A stretch of DNA of 64,000 bases from Flavobacterium cheongpyeongense (GTDB lineage Bacteria > Bacteroidota > Bacteroidia > Flavobacteriales > Flavobacteriaceae). The DNA is taken from NCBI RefSeq assembly GCF_003202435.1, contig NZ_QJHK01000019.1, positions 1 through 64,000 of the forward strand, written 5' to 3'. This document shows, in pieces, positions 34,215-42,514 of this stretch. The number at the start of each line of letters is the position of its first letter. Within the stretch, counting starts at the first letter, position 1. The notes below the pieces were generated by a model. It was not told where the DNA came from. It saw nothing but the letters and a program-made list of their open reading frames with translations, and did not search any database. Both the position numbers and the translations under genes were made by a program.

Positions 34215-34249
34215 ACTTAGTCTCTCTTCTTAACTTAGCAACTAAAAAA

Positions 34250-35119
34250 ATGATCCAGGCGTCAGAATTAATACTCAATCCAGACGGAAGTGTTTATCAC
34301 TTAAACCTTCGTCCCGAACATATAGCTCAAGACATAATTTTCGTGGGAGATCAAAACAGGGTGGAGAAAATCACTCAGTTTTTTGATTCTATTGAATTTA
34401 CAACACAAAAAAGGGAATTTAAAACCCAAACCGGAATTTACAAAGGCAAAAGAATTACGGTAATGTCAACCGGAATTGGTCCCGATAATATTGATATTGT
34501 TTTAAACGAATTGGACGCTTTGGTCAATATTGACCTGCAAACCCGTTTACCGAAAAAAGAACTGACTTCATTAAATATTATCAGAATCGGAACTTCGGGT
34601 TCTTTGCAGCCTGATATTCCAATAGATAGTTTTGTTATGTCGAAATTCGGATTAGGATTAGATAATATGCTTCGCTCTTATCTGATTGATGAAGTTTCAC
34701 AGAATGCTATTGAAGACGCTTTTATCATGCATACCAATTGGGATATCCGAAAAGGAAGACCATATGTAATACCGTGTTCAGAAACATTAGAAAAAAGTAT
34801 CGAATCGGATCAGATTTTTAAAGGGATTACCGCTACAGCCGGAGGTTTTTATGGCCCTCAGGGAAGGGTATTGCGTTTAAAGATTCAGGATGAAGATTTA
34901 AACAGCAAAATGGATAATTTCAATTTCAATGACAACCGAATTACCAATTTAGAAATGGAAACAGCCGCAATTTACGGACTTTCGGCATTATTAGGTCATA
35001 ATGCTTTGTCGTTGAATGCGATTATTGCCAATCGTGCCTCGGGAACTTTCAGCGAAGATCCATACAAAGCCGTTGATGAGTTGATAGCATATACGTTGAA
35101 TAAATTGGCTGATAAATAA
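34250..35119 (+). CDS. Nucleoside phosphorylase (uridine phosphorylase/PNP family)
   Basis: The 289-residue enzyme cleaves a nucleoside with phosphate to base plus (deoxy)ribose-1-phosphate. Motifs: 'FVGDQNRVEKIT' (about 33-44), 'MSTGIGPDNIDIVLNEL' and 'IIRIGTSGSLQPDI' (phosphate-binding region), and 'ITNLEMETAAIYGLS' (nucleoside-binding Glu-Met-Glu). The start is set at ATG 34250, not the TTG at 34196, because the extra codons lie within a terminator hairpin. It is the first gene of a likely operon extending to 38094, overlapping the next ATG by one base. Confidence 0.88.
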   Translation: MIQASELILNPDGSVYHLNLRPEHIAQDIIFVGDQNRVEKITQFFDSIEFTTQKREFKTQTGIYKGKRITVMSTGIGPDNIDIVLNELDALVNIDLQTRLPKKELTSLNIIRIGTSGSLQPDIPIDSFVMSKFGLGLDNMLRSYLIDEVSQNAIEDAFIMHTNWDIRKGRPYVIPCSETLEKSIESDQIFKGITATAGGFYGPQGRVLRLKIQDEDLNSKMDNFNFNDNRITNLEMETAAIYGLSALLGHNALSLNAIIANRASGTFSEDPYKAVDELIAYTLNKLADK

Positions 35120-35382
35120 TGTTTGGTTTTATAATTGATCATATCATTTTTCAGCCTGTAAGAAAATTTACATTAGGCATGGGTGGTTTATTTAGATGGT
35201 GCTTTTTTCAAGTTTTAAATGTTTCTATCGAAAAAAGATATCCTACAAGTTTAGAGTACTATTGGGATAATGATAGTGAAAAAATTGACAAAAATGGATT
35301 CACAACAGCTCAGAAAAATTTATTTGCCGGATTTATGCTTTTTATTTGTTTTATAATTTTAATTGAAAAAACAGAAGGATGA
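35119..35382 (+). CDS. Small hypothetical protein with a C-terminal membrane helix
   Basis: The 87-residue protein has aromatic-rich N-terminal sequence ('FRWCFFQVL') and one likely membrane helix near its end ('NLFAGFMLFICFIILI', about 67-82). Function not recognised. It starts on the last base of the phosphorylase stop codon and its own end overlaps the next gene by 4 bp, so translation of the three is coupled. Confidence 0.65.
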   Translation: MFGFIIDHIIFQPVRKFTLGMGGLFRWCFFQVLNVSIEKRYPTSLEYYWDNDSEKIDKNGFTTAQKNLFAGFMLFICFIILIEKTEG

Positions 35383-35765
35383 CGTTAAGAGTCGCACGAC
35401 ACACGAATGATATGGAAGCAATTGCAAACTTCTACATCAATATATTGGGTTTTGAGCGTTTGGGTGGATTTGAAAATCACAATAATTATGATGGTATTTT
35501 TATTGGGAAACCTGGTTTAGACTGGCATTTTGAATTTACACAATCAGAAACAAAAGCTGATCATAAATTTGATAAAGATGATATAATTGTACTTTATCCG
35601 GATACAATTAGAAAATATAATATGTTACTTGAAAGCCTATTAGGGAATGGTATTACGAAGATAACTGCAATAAATCCATATTGGAATGAAAATGGACAAA
35701 TGTTCCTGGATCCAGATGGTTATCGTATTGTGATTTCATCTTTAAAAGCTACAAAATTAAATTAG
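35379..35765 (+). CDS. VOC-family (glyoxalase/dioxygenase fold) protein
   Basis: The 128-residue single-domain protein has paired beta-alpha-beta-beta-beta units: 'NDMEAIANFYINILGFERLGGF' at the start and 'GQMFLDPDGYRIVIS' at the end are typical of the vicinal oxygen chelate superfamily. 'DWHFEFT' supplies a His and a Glu where metal ligands usually lie. The substrate is unknown. It shares an ATGA overlap with the preceding small gene and is 3 bp from the next. Confidence 0.85.
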   Translation: MTLRVARHTNDMEAIANFYINILGFERLGGFENHNNYDGIFIGKPGLDWHFEFTQSETKADHKFDKDDIIVLYPDTIRKYNMLLESLLGNGITKITAINPYWNENGQMFLDPDGYRIVISSLKATKLN

Positions 35766-35768
35766 AGA

Positions 35769-36242
35769 ATGGCAGAAACACACACAAAAGTCCTATTTAG
35801 ATATTATAGTGATTTATTAGAAGATACGGTTGTAGAAACTATGTGGGCAGAAATTATCGATTTAGAAAAAGGATATTTTAAACTGGATAATATTCCGTTT
35901 TTCGGACCTTTAATTGCCACAGACGATATTTTCTACGCTGAATATGACAAAGATGAAGAAAAACTGGTTTACAGAAAAACGATAGAAAGCTTTGGAAACT
36001 CCATTCTTCAGGTTGTAATTTTAGAAAAAGGATTTGATAAGGAAATAATACGAGAAGAACTAAAATCAATTAATTGTGCCTCAGAAGGGCTAAATGAAAC
36101 TTTATTTGCTGTAGAAGTTCAGAAGGATATAGATTATTCGATTGTAAAAGATCTTTTAAGCCAATACGAGTTACAGGAAATTATAGAATTTGCAGAACCG
36201 TGTCTTTCAGAAAAACACAGAACCGATTTATTAAAAAACTAA
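35769..36242 (+). CDS. DUF4265-like protein
   Basis: The 157-residue soluble protein contains 'ETMWAEIIDLEKGYFKLDNIPFFG', 'ATDDIFYAE' and 'FGNSILQVVILEKGFDK', which follow the DUF4265 pattern (small acidic alpha/beta proteins, often next to toxin-immunity or stress genes). The C-terminus continues with a second alpha/beta segment ('YSIVKDLLSQYELQEII'). No catalytic motif is evident. It lies 3 bp after the VOC gene in the same operon. Function unknown. Confidence 0.75.
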   Translation: MAETHTKVLFRYYSDLLEDTVVETMWAEIIDLEKGYFKLDNIPFFGPLIATDDIFYAEYDKDEEKLVYRKTIESFGNSILQVVILEKGFDKEIIREELKSINCASEGLNETLFAVEVQKDIDYSIVKDLLSQYELQEIIEFAEPCLSEKHRTDLLKN

Positions 36243-36288
36243 ACAAACATCAAATACGACAACCAACTTAACTTAAACTTAAACCCAA

Positions 36289-37140
36289 ATGAAAACTGTA
36301 AAAATTGTAGGTGTTCCCGAGCACTTCAATTTACCATGGCAACTCTGCATTGAAAATGGCGAATTTGAAGCTGAAAATATTGATTTGCAATGGAAAAATA
36401 TTCCAGAAGGTACTGGTAAAATGTGCCAAATGCTGCGTGATGGTGAAGCTGACATTGCTGTAATTTTAACCGAAGGCATTATAAAAGATATTGTTGCCGG
36501 AAATCCAAGTAAAATTGTGCAGATTTACGTGCAATCGCCTTTAATCTGGGGAATACACGTAGCGGCAAAATCAGATTTTAAAACCATAAAAGATCTTAAA
36601 AATAAAAAAGTTGCGATTTCAAGACCCGGATCCGGATCGCAATTAATGGCTTACGTAAATGCGGACGAGCAAGGCTGGGAAACAGATAATTTAGATTTTG
36701 AAATTATTAATACCATAGATGGTGCTGTTGAAGCTTTAACAAATGGTACCGCTGATTACTTTATGTGGGAACGTTTTATGACCAAACCTCTTGTCGATCA
36801 GGGAATTTTCAGACGTGTAGGCGATTGTCCAACTCCATGGCCTTCGTTTGTGATTACGGTTCGGGACGAGTTTTTGAAAAAAAATCTAAAAATCGTGGAG
36901 AAAATCCTTAAAATCATTAACAGTACCACACACGATTTCACACAAATTCCTGACATTGATCAGACATTAGCCGATATTTTCAGTCAAAAACTGGAAGATA
37001 TTCAGGAATGGTTAAAACTAACACAATGGTCACAAAAAAATCTAACCGAAAAAACATTTATTAAGATTCAAAATCAGTTATTTGATCTGGGTATTATTGA
37101 TAAAAAAAGTACTTTTGCTGAAACCGTAAAAGCGATGTAG
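36289..37140 (+). CDS. Periplasmic-binding-protein-like protein without signal peptide
   Basis: The 283-residue protein has a type 2 solute-binding fold of the NMT1/SsuA kind: 'KIVGVPEHFNLPWQLCIENG' (ligand strand 1), 'GEADIAVILTEGIIKDIV', 'LKNKKVAISRPGSGSQLMAY' (hinge and anion-binding loop) and 'ALTNGTADYFMWERFM'. ABC-transporter binding proteins of this group are exported, but here the first strand begins at residue 3 with no signal sequence or lipobox, and no permease or ATPase gene is adjacent. It may be a cytosolic sensor or enzyme of that fold. It is 46 bp after the DUF4265 gene and 21 bp before the next. Confidence 0.8.
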   Translation: MKTVKIVGVPEHFNLPWQLCIENGEFEAENIDLQWKNIPEGTGKMCQMLRDGEADIAVILTEGIIKDIVAGNPSKIVQIYVQSPLIWGIHVAAKSDFKTIKDLKNKKVAISRPGSGSQLMAYVNADEQGWETDNLDFEIINTIDGAVEALTNGTADYFMWERFMTKPLVDQGIFRRVGDCPTPWPSFVITVRDEFLKKNLKIVEKILKIINSTTHDFTQIPDIDQTLADIFSQKLEDIQEWLKLTQWSQKNLTEKTFIKIQNQLFDLGIIDKKSTFAETVKAM

Positions 37141-37161
37141 AAAACACTGCTTTTTAATGCT

Positions 37162-38094
37162 ATGATAAAATTTCCAAAAATTGACTTTCCGCAATTAAAA
37201 TCCAGGTTACAGGTAAAATCGCCCTGGGACAGGATTATCATTATGATACTCAGTCTTTTGATTACGATTCCGGTTTTTATCATACTGCATCAAAACCTGA
37301 TCGACTTAAAATGGCCTTTTAATTTAGACAGGGTATTTATTTTTATAATCGTTTTTACCGTCCTTTTCTTTCTGCTGATGTTGTTACGCACCATCATTAT
37401 CATTTGTATTGTTCTCTATCTGCTTGTATTATTTTATGGAAGTGTCATTGGAAATTATGGTTTTTCCGAAATATCAGAAGACTATAATTCCATGATTTAC
37501 ACCATGTCAGACAATCCTTTTCCTCAGGATATTATTGTAGCAAAACTACTTCCGTTTCCTAATAAATCAAAAATTATAAATGCCATAGAATATCAGAACC
37601 CAAAGGTTCGTAATTTTGCTATTATGGCTACTACAAAGCATTTCAGGGGCATAAAAGGATATTCAGATTACAGAACCATCATTCAGTGTTTTGCCGTTTT
37701 TAAAGAAATCAATAATCGATGGAATTACGTTAACGACCCAAAAGAAGGCGATTATATTGCTACAGCAAGTGAATCATTAGAATATTTTTCAGGAGACTGT
37801 GACGATCATTCAATTTTGATGGCTGCTGCGATCCGGGCCATTGGTGGAACGCCAAGGTTAATTCATACCAAAGGACATATTTATCCTGAAATATTGATTG
37901 GATCGTTAATTGACCTTGAAAAAGTCAATTACCTAATTAAAAATGTACTGTTTGTAAAAGAAAGTAAAGGAAAAAAAATACACTATCACATCGATGAACG
38001 AGGTCAGGTCTGGATGAACCTTGATTATACGGCAAAATATCCGGGCGGTCCCTTTTTATTTGAAGAAATTTTAGGGGCTTTAACGCTTAATTAG
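37162..38094 (+). CDS. Membrane protein with transglutaminase-like domain
   Basis: The 310-residue protein has two or three membrane helices in residues about 25-98 ('ILSLLITIPVFIIL', 'FIIVFTVLFFLLML', 'IIIICIVLYLLVLFY'), then a transglutaminase-like fold. 'SGDCDDHSILMAAAIRAIGG' holds the catalytic Cys, 'LIHTKGHIYPEIL' the His, and 'QVWMNLDYT' a plausible Asp. Such domains act as cysteine proteases or amidases, often on peptidoglycan or peptides. It is last in the probable 34250-38094 operon and followed by a strong bidirectional terminator. Confidence 0.85.
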   Translation: MIKFPKIDFPQLKSRLQVKSPWDRIIIMILSLLITIPVFIILHQNLIDLKWPFNLDRVFIFIIVFTVLFFLLMLLRTIIIICIVLYLLVLFYGSVIGNYGFSEISEDYNSMIYTMSDNPFPQDIIVAKLLPFPNKSKIINAIEYQNPKVRNFAIMATTKHFRGIKGYSDYRTIIQCFAVFKEINNRWNYVNDPKEGDYIATASESLEYFSGDCDDHSILMAAAIRAIGGTPRLIHTKGHIYPEILIGSLIDLEKVNYLIKNVLFVKESKGKKIHYHIDERGQVWMNLDYTAKYPGGPFLFEEILGALTLN

Positions 38095-38106
38095 GATTCA
38101 TTTAAT

Positions 38107-38144
38107 ATAAGCCTTTCAGGGTTTTGAACCACTGAAAGGCTTAT
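38107..38144. terminator. Bidirectional terminator, transglutaminase gene / his operon
   Basis: A perfect 13-bp stem (38107-38119 with 38132-38144) lies between convergent units, with T-rich sequence on the plus side. It ends the his operon on the minus strand and the 34-38 kb operon on the plus strand. Confidence 0.85.
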
Positions 38145-38162
38145 TTTTATTGAATTTCAAAT

Positions 38163-38759
38163 CTACTTCTGACGTTTCTTTAAAACATCAACCACATCAT
38201 TCAGTTGAAAACCTTTAGCCTGCAACAGAATAAGGTAATGAAAAAGCAAATCAGCACTTTCACTAAGGAATAAATCATCGTTATCGTCTTTGGCTTCAAT
38301 AACCACTTCTACTGCTTCCTCTCCAACTTTTTGGGCGATTTTATTAATTCCTTTTTCGAATAGTGAAGCTACATAACTTTTCTCCGAATCAGCATTTTCC
38401 CTGCGGGTTTTGATTGTATTTTCTAACTGATAAATAAAACCATAATTTTCCTTATTCTCTTCCTGCCAACAGGTATCAGCTCCAGTATGACAAGTTGGCC
38501 CAACAGGTTTCGCCTGGATTAAAAGCGTATCGCCATCACAGTCGTTTTTGATACTGACCAGATTCAAAAAGTTACCACTTTCCTCTCCTTTTGTCCAAAG
38601 TCTTTGTTTGGAACGGCTGAAAAAAGTTACTTTCTGGGTTTCGATTGTTTTTTGAAGTGATTCTTCATTCATATATCCCATCATTAGGACATTTTTCGTT
38701 TCTGAATCCTGAATAATCGCCGGAATAAATCCGTGGGAACTTTTGATATCTATTTCCAT
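38163..38759 (-). CDS. hisIE: Bifunctional phosphoribosyl-AMP cyclohydrolase / phosphoribosyl-ATP diphosphatase
   Basis: This 198-residue fusion catalyses steps 2 and 3 of histidine synthesis. The HisI half (about 1-105) has 'VLMMGYMNEESL', 'WTKGEESGN', 'DCDGDTLL' and 'TCHTGADTC', including the zinc-binding Cys residues. The HisE half (about 110-198) shows 'KVGEEAVEVVIEAKDDN' and 'ESADLLFHYLILL', typical of the MazG-like pyrophosphohydrolase. It is the last gene of the operon. It is 101 bp from hisF, an unusually long gap filled by an imperfect inverted repeat. Confidence 0.97.
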   Translation of the reverse strand: MEIDIKSSHGFIPAIIQDSETKNVLMMGYMNEESLQKTIETQKVTFFSRSKQRLWTKGEESGNFLNLVSIKNDCDGDTLLIQAKPVGPTCHTGADTCWQEENKENYGFIYQLENTIKTRRENADSEKSYVASLFEKGINKIAQKVGEEAVEVVIEAKDDNDDLFLSESADLLFHYLILLQAKGFQLNDVVDVLKKRQK

Positions 38760-38860
38760 ATTAGTCTAAAGTTGTAAAGCCCAAAGTCTTAAAGTTAAAA
38801 CTACATTCGGACTTCTATATTGTTATTTTTATTGTTTAAATCTTTCTTCTTGACTCTATT
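38760..38860. repeat. his spacer hisF-hisIE (imperfect palindrome)
   Basis: The 101-bp gap contains repeated AAAGT/CTAAAG units on the left and CTAAAGTCTAACTT on the right, partly self-complementary. No gene is present. Confidence 0.4.
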
Positions 38861-39616
38861 CTAAAGTCTAACTTCAATATTATTATTTTTAAGTTCTTGT
38901 TTTAAGGCTTTTATTTCGATTTCTTTAAAATGAAAAACACTCGCTGCCAAAGCTGCATCTGCCTTTCCTAGTTTAAAAGAATCCACAAAATGCTGAATAT
39001 TTCCCGCACCTCCTGAAGCAATAATCGGAATATTAATCAACTCTGATAATTTTGCCAAAGCCTCGTTTGCAAAACCATTTTTAGTTCCGTCATTGTCCAT
39101 TGAGGTAAATAAAATTTCGCCTGCTCCGCGTTCTGCTACTTCAACTGCCCAATCGAATAAATTTAATTCTGTTGGCACTTTTCCACCCACCAAATGCACG
39201 ATCCATTGTCCGTCGATTTGTTTGGCATCGATAGCAACCACAACACACTGACTTCCAAATTTTTGAGCCAAATCGTTAATCAATTGCGGATTTTTTACAG
39301 CCGATGAATTAATAGAAACCTTATCAGCACCATTATTCAATAAAATTTCAACGTCTTCGACAGACGAAATTCCACCACCAACCGTAAACGGAATATTGAT
39401 TTTCTCCGCCACACTTCGCACCATATTCACTAACGTTTTTCTTCGCTCTTCCGTTGCCGAAATATCCAGAAAAACCAACTCATCCGCACCTTCTGCCGAG
39501 TAAATTTCGGCCAGTTCTACCGGATCTCCGGCATCACGTAAATCTACAAAATTAACACCTTTTACGGTTCTTCCGTTTTTTATATCCAAACAAGGGATGA
39601 TTCTTTTTGCTAACAT
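38861..39616 (-). CDS. hisF: Imidazole glycerol phosphate synthase, cyclase subunit
   Basis: The 251-residue TIM barrel partners with HisH to make imidazole glycerol phosphate and AICAR. It begins 'MLAKRIIPCLDIKNGRTVKG' (catalytic Asp in 'CLDIK') and has 'FTVGGGISS', 'VVAIDAK', 'LFTSMDNDGTKNG' (second Asp) and 'IIASGGAGN', the two phosphate-binding half-barrels. Length and motifs are standard. It lies between hisA and hisIE. Confidence 0.98.
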   Translation of the reverse strand: MLAKRIIPCLDIKNGRTVKGVNFVDLRDAGDPVELAEIYSAEGADELVFLDISATEERRKTLVNMVRSVAEKINIPFTVGGGISSVEDVEILLNNGADKVSINSSAVKNPQLINDLAQKFGSQCVVVAIDAKQIDGQWIVHLVGGKVPTELNLFDWAVEVAERGAGEILFTSMDNDGTKNGFANEALAKLSELINIPIIASGGAGNIQHFVDSFKLGKADAALAASVFHFKEIEIKALKQELKNNNIEVRL

Positions 39617-39696
39617 TTATCTAATGTGTTAATTAGATAATTAGTCAATTAGATAATTTTTGCATTGTGTATAAATTATCTAATTATCTCATTATC
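39617..39696. repeat. his spacer hisA-hisF (imperfect palindrome)
   Basis: The 80-bp gap holds two copies of ATTAGATAATT on the left and AAATTATCTAATTATCTCATT on the right, which pair as a long AT-rich hairpin. Confidence 0.5.
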
Positions 39697-40455
39697 TCAT
39701 TTTCTAATTATGTAGTTCTCCAGTTGTTTCAGCGTAATTCTTCCTTCGTAAATCGCTTTTCCTATTATTGTTCCCTCACAACCTAATTCGGCTAATTTTG
39801 GGAGTTCATCAAATGTTGAAATTCCACCAGAAGCAATTAATTTTATTCCTTCTGCTAACTTCTCGACTCCGCTCGAAGTGACAGAACATTCATTGATTAT
39901 TTTTTTATACAAATCAAAACTAGGCCCTTCAAGCATACCGTCTTTTGCAATATCAGTACAAATAACGTATTGAATTCCTTTGGCTTGATAATCCTGAATA
40001 AACGGAATCAATTCTTCTTCTGAATCTTCCAGCCAGCCTGAAACCGCGATTTTTTCATCTTTGGCATCAGCACCTAAAATGATTTTATCCGAACCGTATT
40101 CTGAGATCCATTTTTCGAAAATTGTTCTGTTTTTCACTGCAATACTTCCGCCTGTAATTTGGTTTGCGCCGCTTTCAAAGGCAATTTTCAGATCAGAATC
40201 GGCTTTTAACCCGCCTCCAAAATCAATTTTTAAACTAGTTTGCGTAGCAATTTGCTCCAAAATTTTATAATTCACAATTTTACTCGATTTTGCTCCGTCA
40301 AGATCTACCAAATGCAGATATTCGATTCCGTGAGCTTCAAATGATTTCGCAACTTCAAGCGGGTTTTCGTTATAAATTATTTTGGTATCGTAATCGCCTT
40401 TTGACAAGCGAACACATTTTCCTTCAATGATATCTATGGCTGGTATTATTCTCAT
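39697..40455 (-). CDS. hisA: ProFAR isomerase
   Basis: The 252-residue TIM barrel, homologous to HisF, isomerises ProFAR to PRFAR. It begins 'MRIIPAIDIIEGKCVRLSKG' with the catalytic Asp in 'AIDI', and has 'DFGGGLK', 'CTDIAKDGMLEGP' (second Asp) and 'IASGGIST'. The standard length excludes fusion with TrpF activity from sequence alone. The gap to hisF (80 bp) contains repeats of ATTAGATAATT and its complement. Confidence 0.97.
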   Translation of the reverse strand: MRIIPAIDIIEGKCVRLSKGDYDTKIIYNENPLEVAKSFEAHGIEYLHLVDLDGAKSSKIVNYKILEQIATQTSLKIDFGGGLKADSDLKIAFESGANQITGGSIAVKNRTIFEKWISEYGSDKIILGADAKDEKIAVSGWLEDSEEELIPFIQDYQAKGIQYVICTDIAKDGMLEGPSFDLYKKIINECSVTSSGVEKLAEGIKLIASGGISTFDELPKLAELGCEGTIIGKAIYEGRITLKQLENYIIRK

Positions 40456-40582
40456 TTATTTAAGTCTTAAAGTTTGAAAGGCTAAAGTCGTAAAGGCTTG
40501 ATTTTTGATTCTCGATTAACGATTTTTGATTTCAGATATTTTAAAATTGATATTGTAATTGATTTTTGATATTTATATTGAA
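40456..40582. repeat. his spacer hisH-hisA (repeat-rich)
   Basis: The 127-bp gap contains AAAGT-type units and three copies of GATTTTTGAT, with partial complements. It is more direct-repeat than palindrome. Confidence 0.4.
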
Positions 40583-41164
40583 TTATAATTTCAAAAAGTT
40601 TTCTAATATTTTCTCCCCGACATCTCCGCTTTTTTCAGGATGAAATTGTGTTCCGTAAAAATTATTTTTATGCAATGCCGATGCGTATTCAACATCATAA
40701 TTTGTTGTAGCAATCGCTTCAGCGCAGTTTGGAGCATAAAAACTGTGTACCAGATACATGAATTCATTTTCGGGAATATCTTTAAACAAGTCCGATTTTA
40801 AATTATAGATTTGGTTCCATCCCATTTGTGGTACTTTTACATTTGAAGTAAATTTAATTACATCCACATCAAAAATTCCCAGACCTTTTGTATTTCCTTC
40901 TTCTGTTGAATTGCACATTAATTGCATTCCAAGACAGATTCCAAAAACGGGTTGTTTTAAATTCGGAATTAAATTCTCCAAACCGCTTTCCTCCAGTTTT
41001 CTCATGGCATAGCTTGCTTCACCGACACCCGGAAAAATCACTTTATCTGCTGCGAGAATTTCTTCAGGATTATTGCTTAGAACCGCTTTAAAACCAAGTC
41101 TTTCAATAGCAAACATTATGCTCTGAATATTTCCTGCTCCGTAGTTTATTATTACTATTTTCAT
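40583..41164 (-). CDS. hisH: Imidazole glycerol phosphate synthase, glutaminase subunit
   Basis: This 193-residue class I glutamine amidotransferase supplies ammonia to HisF. The catalytic triad is visible: Cys in 'FGICLGMQLM' (about residue 77), His in 'GTQFHPEKSG' (about 174) and the following Glu. 'GAGNIQSIMFAIERLG' is the usual start. It lies immediately upstream of hisA in the operon, although separated by 127 bp. Confidence 0.97.
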   Translation of the reverse strand: MKIVIINYGAGNIQSIMFAIERLGFKAVLSNNPEEILAADKVIFPGVGEASYAMRKLEESGLENLIPNLKQPVFGICLGMQLMCNSTEEGNTKGLGIFDVDVIKFTSNVKVPQMGWNQIYNLKSDLFKDIPENEFMYLVHSFYAPNCAEAIATTNYDVEYASALHKNNFYGTQFHPEKSGDVGEKILENFLKL

Positions 41165-41268
41165 TTATATTAGTCTAAAAGTTGTAAAGTCAAATGTCTA
41201 AAAGTCAATTTTGCTTGTCCTTAATTTGGGAAAACTTTCGACTTTATGACTTTTGTCTTTCGACTTAA
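41165..41268. repeat. his spacer hisB-hisH (imperfect palindrome)
   Basis: AAAGTCAAATGTCTAAAAGTC on one side pairs with GACTTTATGACTTTTGTC on the other across the 104-bp gap. Confidence 0.55.
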
Positions 41269-42405
41269 TTAAAGCATTCCTTTGGTCGAAGGCAAAATCA
41301 TTTTCTCGGTATCTCTTTTTACAGCCACTTTTATGGCTTTTGCGAAAGCTTTAAAAATCGCTTCAATTTTATGGTGCTCGTTATCGCCCTCGGCTTTGAT
41401 ATTTATATTGGCTTTTGCTCCGTCTGAGAAGGATTTAAAGAAGTGAAAAAACATCTCGGTTGGCATTTTACCCACCATTTCACGTTTAAATTCGGTTTCC
41501 CAAATCAGCCAGTTTCTTCCTCCAAAATCGATGGCAACCTGCGCCAGACAATCGTCCATTGGCAAACAGAAACCATAACGTTCGATACCTAATTTATTTC
41601 CGAGTGCTTTTGCAAAAACTTCCCCTAAAGCAATTGCTGTATCTTCAATGGTATGATGTTCATCAACTTCTAAGTCACCTTTTACAAGAACTTCCAAATC
41701 CATTTGACCGTGACGTGAAATCTGATCTAACATGTGGTCAAAGAAAGCGATTCCTGTATCGATTTTACTTTTCCCTGTTCCGTCAAGATTCAGGTTGATA
41801 AAAATATCCGTTTCATGTGTCTTACGTGTAATCGAAGCTGAACGTGCCTCTAATTTTAAAAACTCATAAATCGTTTTCCAGTCGGTGGTCTGTAAAATAA
41901 TCGTTTCATCTAACTCTTCACGTTTGGAAGAAATTTCAGTGCTTCCGGCACCATCGGTCAGATTCATAAAAATGGCTTTTGCTCCTAAGTTTTTAGCCAG
42001 TTCAACATCGGTAAGACGGTCTCCCAATACAAATGAATTTGCCAGATCATAGTTCGGATTGTCAATGTATTTTGTCAGCATTCCGGTTCTAGGCTTGCGT
42101 GTTGGTGCATTATCTTCCGGAAACGATCTGTCTACAAAAATATCATCAAACAAAACGCCTTCGTTCTCAAAAGCTCTCAGAATAAAATTCTGTGTTGGCC
42201 AAAATGTATCTTCCGGAAAGCTATCTGTTCCTAAACCATCCTGATTGGTAACCATTGCCAGTTCATAATCCAGTTCATTGGCAATTTTAGCCAGATACTG
42301 AAACGCTTTCGGATAAAACTCTAATTTATCTAAGCTGTCTAATTGATATCCTTCAGGTTCTAAAACAATCGTTCCGTCACGATCGATAAAAAGTACTTTT
42401 TTCAT
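41269..42405 (-). CDS. hisB: Bifunctional histidinol-phosphatase / IGP dehydratase
   Basis: This 378-residue fusion has an N-terminal HAD-type phosphatase (about 1-165; 'LFIDRDGTIV' nucleophile motif, 'MVTNQDGLGTD', 'VLGDRLTDVELAKNLGA') and a C-terminal imidazoleglycerol-phosphate dehydratase (about 185-378; 'FDHMLDQISRHGQMDL', 'DEHHTIEDTAIALG', 'DNEHHKIEAIFKAF' metal-binding His clusters). It catalyses steps 6 and 8 of the pathway. The fusion is as in enterobacteria and many Bacteroidota. Confidence 0.97.
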   Translation of the reverse strand: MKKVLFIDRDGTIVLEPEGYQLDSLDKLEFYPKAFQYLAKIANELDYELAMVTNQDGLGTDSFPEDTFWPTQNFILRAFENEGVLFDDIFVDRSFPEDNAPTRKPRTGMLTKYIDNPNYDLANSFVLGDRLTDVELAKNLGAKAIFMNLTDGAGSTEISSKREELDETIILQTTDWKTIYEFLKLEARSASITRKTHETDIFINLNLDGTGKSKIDTGIAFFDHMLDQISRHGQMDLEVLVKGDLEVDEHHTIEDTAIALGEVFAKALGNKLGIERYGFCLPMDDCLAQVAIDFGGRNWLIWETEFKREMVGKMPTEMFFHFFKSFSDGAKANINIKAEGDNEHHKIEAIFKAFAKAIKVAVKRDTEKMILPSTKGML

Positions 42406-42514
42406 ATTTTTATTTTTTGAGAATAAAGAAAAAAGAGTAAAGAAAATAGCCTTTTTATTCTATCCAAAAAGTTATTTCAATTTTTTCTTTCTTTTTTGCT
42501 CTATATTCTTTCTT
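42406..42514. repeat. his spacer hisC-hisB (imperfect palindrome)
   Basis: Purine-rich GAATAAAGAAAAAAGAGTAAAG on the left is matched by pyrimidine-rich TTTCTTTCTTTTTTGCTC and ATATTCTTTCTTC on the right. Confidence 0.5.

Noticed and set aside
34196..34249. TTG start for the nucleoside phosphorylase
   Set aside because: It lies in the loop and stem of a hairpin following the SUI1 gene; the family N-terminus fits ATG at 34250.
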